From Pseudonocardia cypriaca (GTDB lineage: Bacteria; Actinomycetota; Actinomycetes; Mycobacteriales; Pseudonocardiaceae): DNA of 64,000 nucleotides. The first letter of the stretch is position 1; each line of letters begins with the position of its first letter. A program made the translations under genes and the position numbers. The notes beneath the pieces were generated by a model that ran no database searches, was not told where the DNA came from, and saw only the letters and a list, made by a program, of their open reading frames with translations. The stretch is taken from contig NZ_VFPH01000003.1 of NCBI RefSeq assembly GCF_006717045.1, positions 806,001 through 870,000 on the forward strand, written 5' to 3'. Shown piece by piece: positions 61,090 to 64,000 of this stretch.

Positions 61090-62307
61090 ATGACGAGCAC
61101 CACCGCCCCGAAGACCGACCGGACCGCGGTCCGTCCGTTCGAGGTCCACGTCCCGGAGGAGCAGCTCGCCGAGCTCCGCCGCCGCATCGCCGCGACGCGC
61201 TTGCCCTCCAGGGAGCTGGTCACGGATCGCTCGCAGGGCGTGCAGCTGGCGACGGTCCATGAGCTCGCCCGTTACTGGGCGACCGAGTACGACTGGCGTG
61301 CGTGCGAGGCGAGGCTGAACGCGCTGCCGCAGTTCAAGACGGAGATCGACGGGGTCGACATCCACTTCGTCCACGTGCGGTCGCCGCATCAGGACGCGTT
61401 GCCGCTGATCATGACTCATGGCTGGCCCGGCTCGGTGATCGAGCTGCTGGAGACCGTGGGCCCGCTGACCGACCCGACCGCTCACGGCGGCACCCCGGAG
61501 GACGCGTTCCACCTGGTGTTGCCGTCCTTGCCCGGCTACGGCTTCTCCGGCGAGCCGACCGAGCTCGGCTGGGACTCCGGCCGCGTCGCGCGCGCGTGGG
61601 CGGAGCTGATGGACCGCCTCGGGTACACGCACTACGTCGCCCAGGGGGGCGACGTGGGCGCCAGCGTGACCGACGCCATGGGCCGCCAAGGACCCGAGGG
61701 GCTGCTCGGCATCCACGTCAACCTGCTCGCGGGGGCGCTCGCCATCAAGGATCAACTGCCGGCGGAGTCCGCCGAGGAACGCGCGGCGCTCGACGGGCTC
61801 AACACGTTCACGACGGACGGCTTCGCCTACTTCCTGGAGCAGTCCACCCGGCCGCAGACGATCGGCTACTCCCTGCTGGACTCGCCCATCGGGCTCGCCG
61901 TCTGGATGCTCGACCACGACACGGACAGCTACTACAAGATCTCCCGCGCGTTCGTCGACGGGGAGCCCGTCGGCAGTCTCACCCGGGAGTCCGTCGTCGA
62001 CAACATCACGCTGTACTGGCTGACGGGCACCGGCGCCTCGGCCGCCCGGTGGTACTGGGAGTTCGGCCGGTTCGTGGCCGCAGCCCACGCGGCAGGCCAG
62101 GCGCCTCCGGCCGTCTCGGTTCCGGTCGGCTTCACGACGTTCCCGGGCGAGATCTGGGCTGCCCCGCGCAGCTGGGTCGAGGCGGTCTACCCCGACCCCG
62201 CCTACTTCAACGAGGTCGGCAAGGGCGGCCACTTCGCCGCGTGGGAGGAGCCCGAGCTGTTCGCGACCGAGGTCCGGGCGGCGTTCGCGCCGCTTCGCCG
62301 GCTGTAG
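61090..62307 (+). CDS. Epoxide hydrolase (alpha/beta hydrolase with EHN domain)
   Basis: 405 residues from ATG 61090. EHN domain at about 15-125 (RPFEVHVPEEQLAELRRRIA), oxyanion motif MTHGWPGSVIELLE, nucleophile Asp in AQGGDVGASVTD, acid and His at the end (GGHFAAWEEPELFA), plus lid Tyr candidates in TLYWLTGTGAS. The family hydrolyses epoxides to diols. Related to the 28930-30057 enzyme, but here no regulator is adjacent. Confidence 0.9.
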   Translation: MTSTTAPKTDRTAVRPFEVHVPEEQLAELRRRIAATRLPSRELVTDRSQGVQLATVHELARYWATEYDWRACEARLNALPQFKTEIDGVDIHFVHVRSPHQDALPLIMTHGWPGSVIELLETVGPLTDPTAHGGTPEDAFHLVLPSLPGYGFSGEPTELGWDSGRVARAWAELMDRLGYTHYVAQGGDVGASVTDAMGRQGPEGLLGIHVNLLAGALAIKDQLPAESAEERAALDGLNTFTTDGFAYFLEQSTRPQTIGYSLLDSPIGLAVWMLDHDTDSYYKISRAFVDGEPVGSLTRESVVDNITLYWLTGTGASAARWYWEFGRFVAAAHAAGQAPPAVSVPVGFTTFPGEIWAAPRSWVEAVYPDPAYFNEVGKGGHFAAWEEPELFATEVRAAFAPLRRL

Positions 62308-62353
62308 GCGACGGAGCAGCGGACCCCGCACCACGGCCCCCGTTCGGCGATCA

Positions 62354-62369
62354 GCAACGGCGTCGTTGC
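62354..62369 (+). terminator. Hairpin downstream of the epoxide hydrolase
   Basis: GCAACG and CGTTGC form a 6 bp stem with loop GCGT, 46 bp after the stop at 62307. No U-tract. Confidence 0.4.
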
Positions 62370-62495
62370 GCTCGGTGTGTGAGCGGCTGCGGTGCGGACA
62401 TCGCTTCACGTTCGCCCTGGTCACCGTGGTCACACACGCGGTCACGCACCGCCGATCGGGTCGAAAACGGCGGCTGTTGGCCCTATTGTCCCTCC

Positions 62496-62873
62496 GTGGA
62501 CCGCGCCAGGAATCGATCAGACGCGGCCGTTTGGATCATCGCTCCGCTGCTCGCCGGCGCCGTGGCCGCCGCTGCCGGGGTGATGCTGCTCGGCTGGCCG
62601 CACCGGCCACCGCTGCCCGGTCAGGCGGGCGCGGTGGCCGCGGTGGCGCTGGCGTTCGTGGCGGTGATGCTCGTCTTCGCACCGGCCGCGCTGGCCCGCC
62701 GACGAAGGGCGTCAGACGTCGCGGGTGATCGTCTGCTCGCGGCCGGGGCCGACCCCGATCGCGCTGACGGGCGCCCCGGTGAGCTCTTCGATCCGCTCCA
62801 CGTAGGCCCGCGCGGTGGCCGGCAGGTCGTCGAAGGTGCGGCAGGCCGAGAGGTCCTCGAACCAACCGGGTAG
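62496..62873 (+). CDS. Small two-helix membrane protein overlapping purA
   Basis: 125 residues from GTG 62496. Two transmembrane helices (VWIIAPLLAGAVAAAAGVML and AVAAVALAFVAVMLVFAPAA) followed by a basic stop-transfer RRRRAS. The last 54 codons lie antisense to the end of purA (162 bp overlap) and have poor coding character, so the genuine protein may be only the first 70 residues or so, with readthrough to the first available stop. Function unknown. Confidence 0.5.
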   Translation: MDRARNRSDAAVWIIAPLLAGAVAAAAGVMLLGWPHRPPLPGQAGAVAAVALAFVAVMLVFAPAALARRRRASDVAGDRLLAAGADPDRADGRPGELFDPLHVGPRGGRQVVEGAAGREVLEPTG

Positions 62874-63992
62874 CTCCTCGTAGACCGGCTGCGCGTGGTG
62901 CACGTCGGTCTGGGTCATCGGCATGTCGTCGACGCGACGGCCGTCGACCTCGTAGCCGACGCAGATCGGCACCGTCTCCAGCCCGGAGAGCACGTCGAGC
63001 TTGGTGAGGAAGAAGTCGGTGATGCCGTTGACGCGCGCCGCGTAGCGGCCGATCACGGCGTCGAACCAGCCGCAGCGGCGCGGGCGTCCGGTGGTGACCC
63101 CCACCTCGCCGCCGACCTTGCGCAGGTGCTCGCCCATCGCGTCGAGCAGCTCGGTCGGGAACGGGCCCGAGCCGACGCGGGTGGTGTAGGCCTTGAGGAT
63201 CCCGATCACCCGCGTGATCTTGTTGGGACCGATCCCCGAGCCGACGGCCGCGCCGCCCGCCGTCGGGTTCGAGCTGGTGACGAACGGGTAGGTGCCGTGG
63301 TCGACGTCGAGCAGGGTGCCCTGCGACCCCTCCAGCAGCACGGTCTCCCCGGTTTCCAGGGCCTTGTTGAGCAGCAGGCGGGTGTCGGCGATCCGGTCGG
63401 CGAACTTGCGCCCGTGCTCGAGCACGGTGTCCACGACCTCGTCGACCTGCAGCGCGCGCCGGTTGTAGACCTTGACGAGCACCTGGTTCTTGAAGTCGAG
63501 GGCGGCCTCGACCTTCTGGTGCAGGATCTTCTCGTCGAGCACGTCCGCCACGCGGACCCCGACGCGGGCCACCTTGTCCTGGTAGGCCGGGCCGATGCCG
63601 CGGCCGGTGGTGCCGATCTTGGCCTTGCCCAGGAACCGCTCGGTGACCTTGTCGATCGCCACGTGGTACGGCATGATCAAGTGCGCATCCGCGCTGATCA
63701 GAAGGTTGCTCGTGTCCACACCGCGCGCCTCGAGGCCGGAGAGCTCGTCGAGCAGCACCCCCGGGTCCACCACCACGCCGTTGCCGATCACGTTCTTGAC
63801 GCCCGGCGTGAGGATCCCGGACGGGATGAGGTGCAGGGCGAAGTCCTGACCGTTCGGCAGCACCACGGTGTGGCCCGCGTTGTTGCCACCCTGGTAACGA
63901 ACCACCCACTGGACCTGGCTACCGAGGATGTCGGTGGCCTTGCCCTTGCCTTCGTCGCCCCATTGGGCGCCGATCAGCACGATCGCCGGCAT
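62712..63992 (-). CDS. purA: Adenylosuccinate synthetase
   Basis: 426 residues from ATG 63992, complete within the window. Signature motifs: LIGAQWGDEGKGKATDILGS (phosphate loop and catalytic Asp), NAGHTVV (catalytic His), GTTGRGIGPAYQDK, LLEGSQGTLLDVDHGTYPFV, and VTTGRPRRCGWFDAV. It joins IMP and aspartate with GTP hydrolysis in AMP synthesis. Length and all key residues are normal. Confidence 0.97.
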   Translation of the reverse strand: MPAIVLIGAQWGDEGKGKATDILGSQVQWVVRYQGGNNAGHTVVLPNGQDFALHLIPSGILTPGVKNVIGNGVVVDPGVLLDELSGLEARGVDTSNLLISADAHLIMPYHVAIDKVTERFLGKAKIGTTGRGIGPAYQDKVARVGVRVADVLDEKILHQKVEAALDFKNQVLVKVYNRRALQVDEVVDTVLEHGRKFADRIADTRLLLNKALETGETVLLEGSQGTLLDVDHGTYPFVTSSNPTAGGAAVGSGIGPNKITRVIGILKAYTTRVGSGPFPTELLDAMGEHLRKVGGEVGVTTGRPRRCGWFDAVIGRYAARVNGITDFFLTKLDVLSGLETVPICVGYEVDGRRVDDMPMTQTDVHHAQPVYEELPGWFEDLSACRTFDDLPATARAYVERIEELTGAPVSAIGVGPGREQTITRDV

Positions 63993-64000
63993 GTGAAACT

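Overview
The window is very GC-rich, with strong G/C bias at third codon positions, frequent GTG starts and many 1-4 bp gene overlaps. It carries WhiB, a GlxR/Crp-type regulator, a PonA2-type penicillin-binding protein, MarP and a mycothiol-dependent-isomerase-like protein. This points to an actinobacterium, probably in or near Pseudonocardia. Assignment below family level is inference.

Layout. 1-4.4 kb: a sensor protein with at least five GAF domains, cut by the left edge, behind a receiver-only response regulator; then four tiny, mostly translationally coupled genes. 4.4-11.2 kb: accessory metabolism and regulation, comprising two-gene or divergent modules of a Gfo/Idh/MocA oxidoreductase, LysR, an MFS pump with TetR, and an XRE-cupin regulator facing a CPYC flavoprotein. 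11.2-14.4 kb: an XRE/NB-ARC/TPR regulator lying between remnants of two different MFS transporters. 14.4-26.8 kb: the most unusual part. A 3618-residue exported protein is built from an N-terminal membrane segment, a Lys/Ser/Glu repeat, an acidic stretch, about 1300 residues of Cys-pair repeats, helical repeats and a C-terminal domain with toxin-deaminase-like motifs. A SUKH (SMI1/KNR4) immunity-type gene overlaps its stop by 4 bp. About 1 kb of gene-free DNA with three strong inverted repeats lies upstream.

26.8-37.7 kb: a GlxA/AraC regulator, tRNA-Thr(CGT), a methyltransferase, an epoxide hydrolase divergent from a WYL regulator, a large HTH/NB-ARC regulator, holB, and an MFS-thymidylate kinase fusion whose P-loop is degenerate. 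37.8-58.9 kb: a block matching, in gene content and relative orientation, the Mycobacterium tuberculosis Rv3682-Rv3671c neighbourhood as I recall it (ponA2, whiB4, two ArsA-like ATPases, RidA, metallo-beta-lactamase fold, crp, small membrane protein, nth, thioredoxin-like, NUDIX, marP). It is interrupted at 43.7-49.4 kb by paralogous hypothetical genes, an NmrA-like oxidoreductase, a frameshifted LysR and an oxidoreductase, and at 51-54 kb by an IS481-type element and an MFS gene.

58.9-64 kb: a molybdopterin (sulfite-oxidase-like) protein, a ferredoxin-reductase-like flavoprotein and a zinc-ribbon protein in one unit; a second epoxide hydrolase; a small membrane protein; and purA at the right edge.

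All functional calls come from reading the sequence and recognising families. No database search was run.
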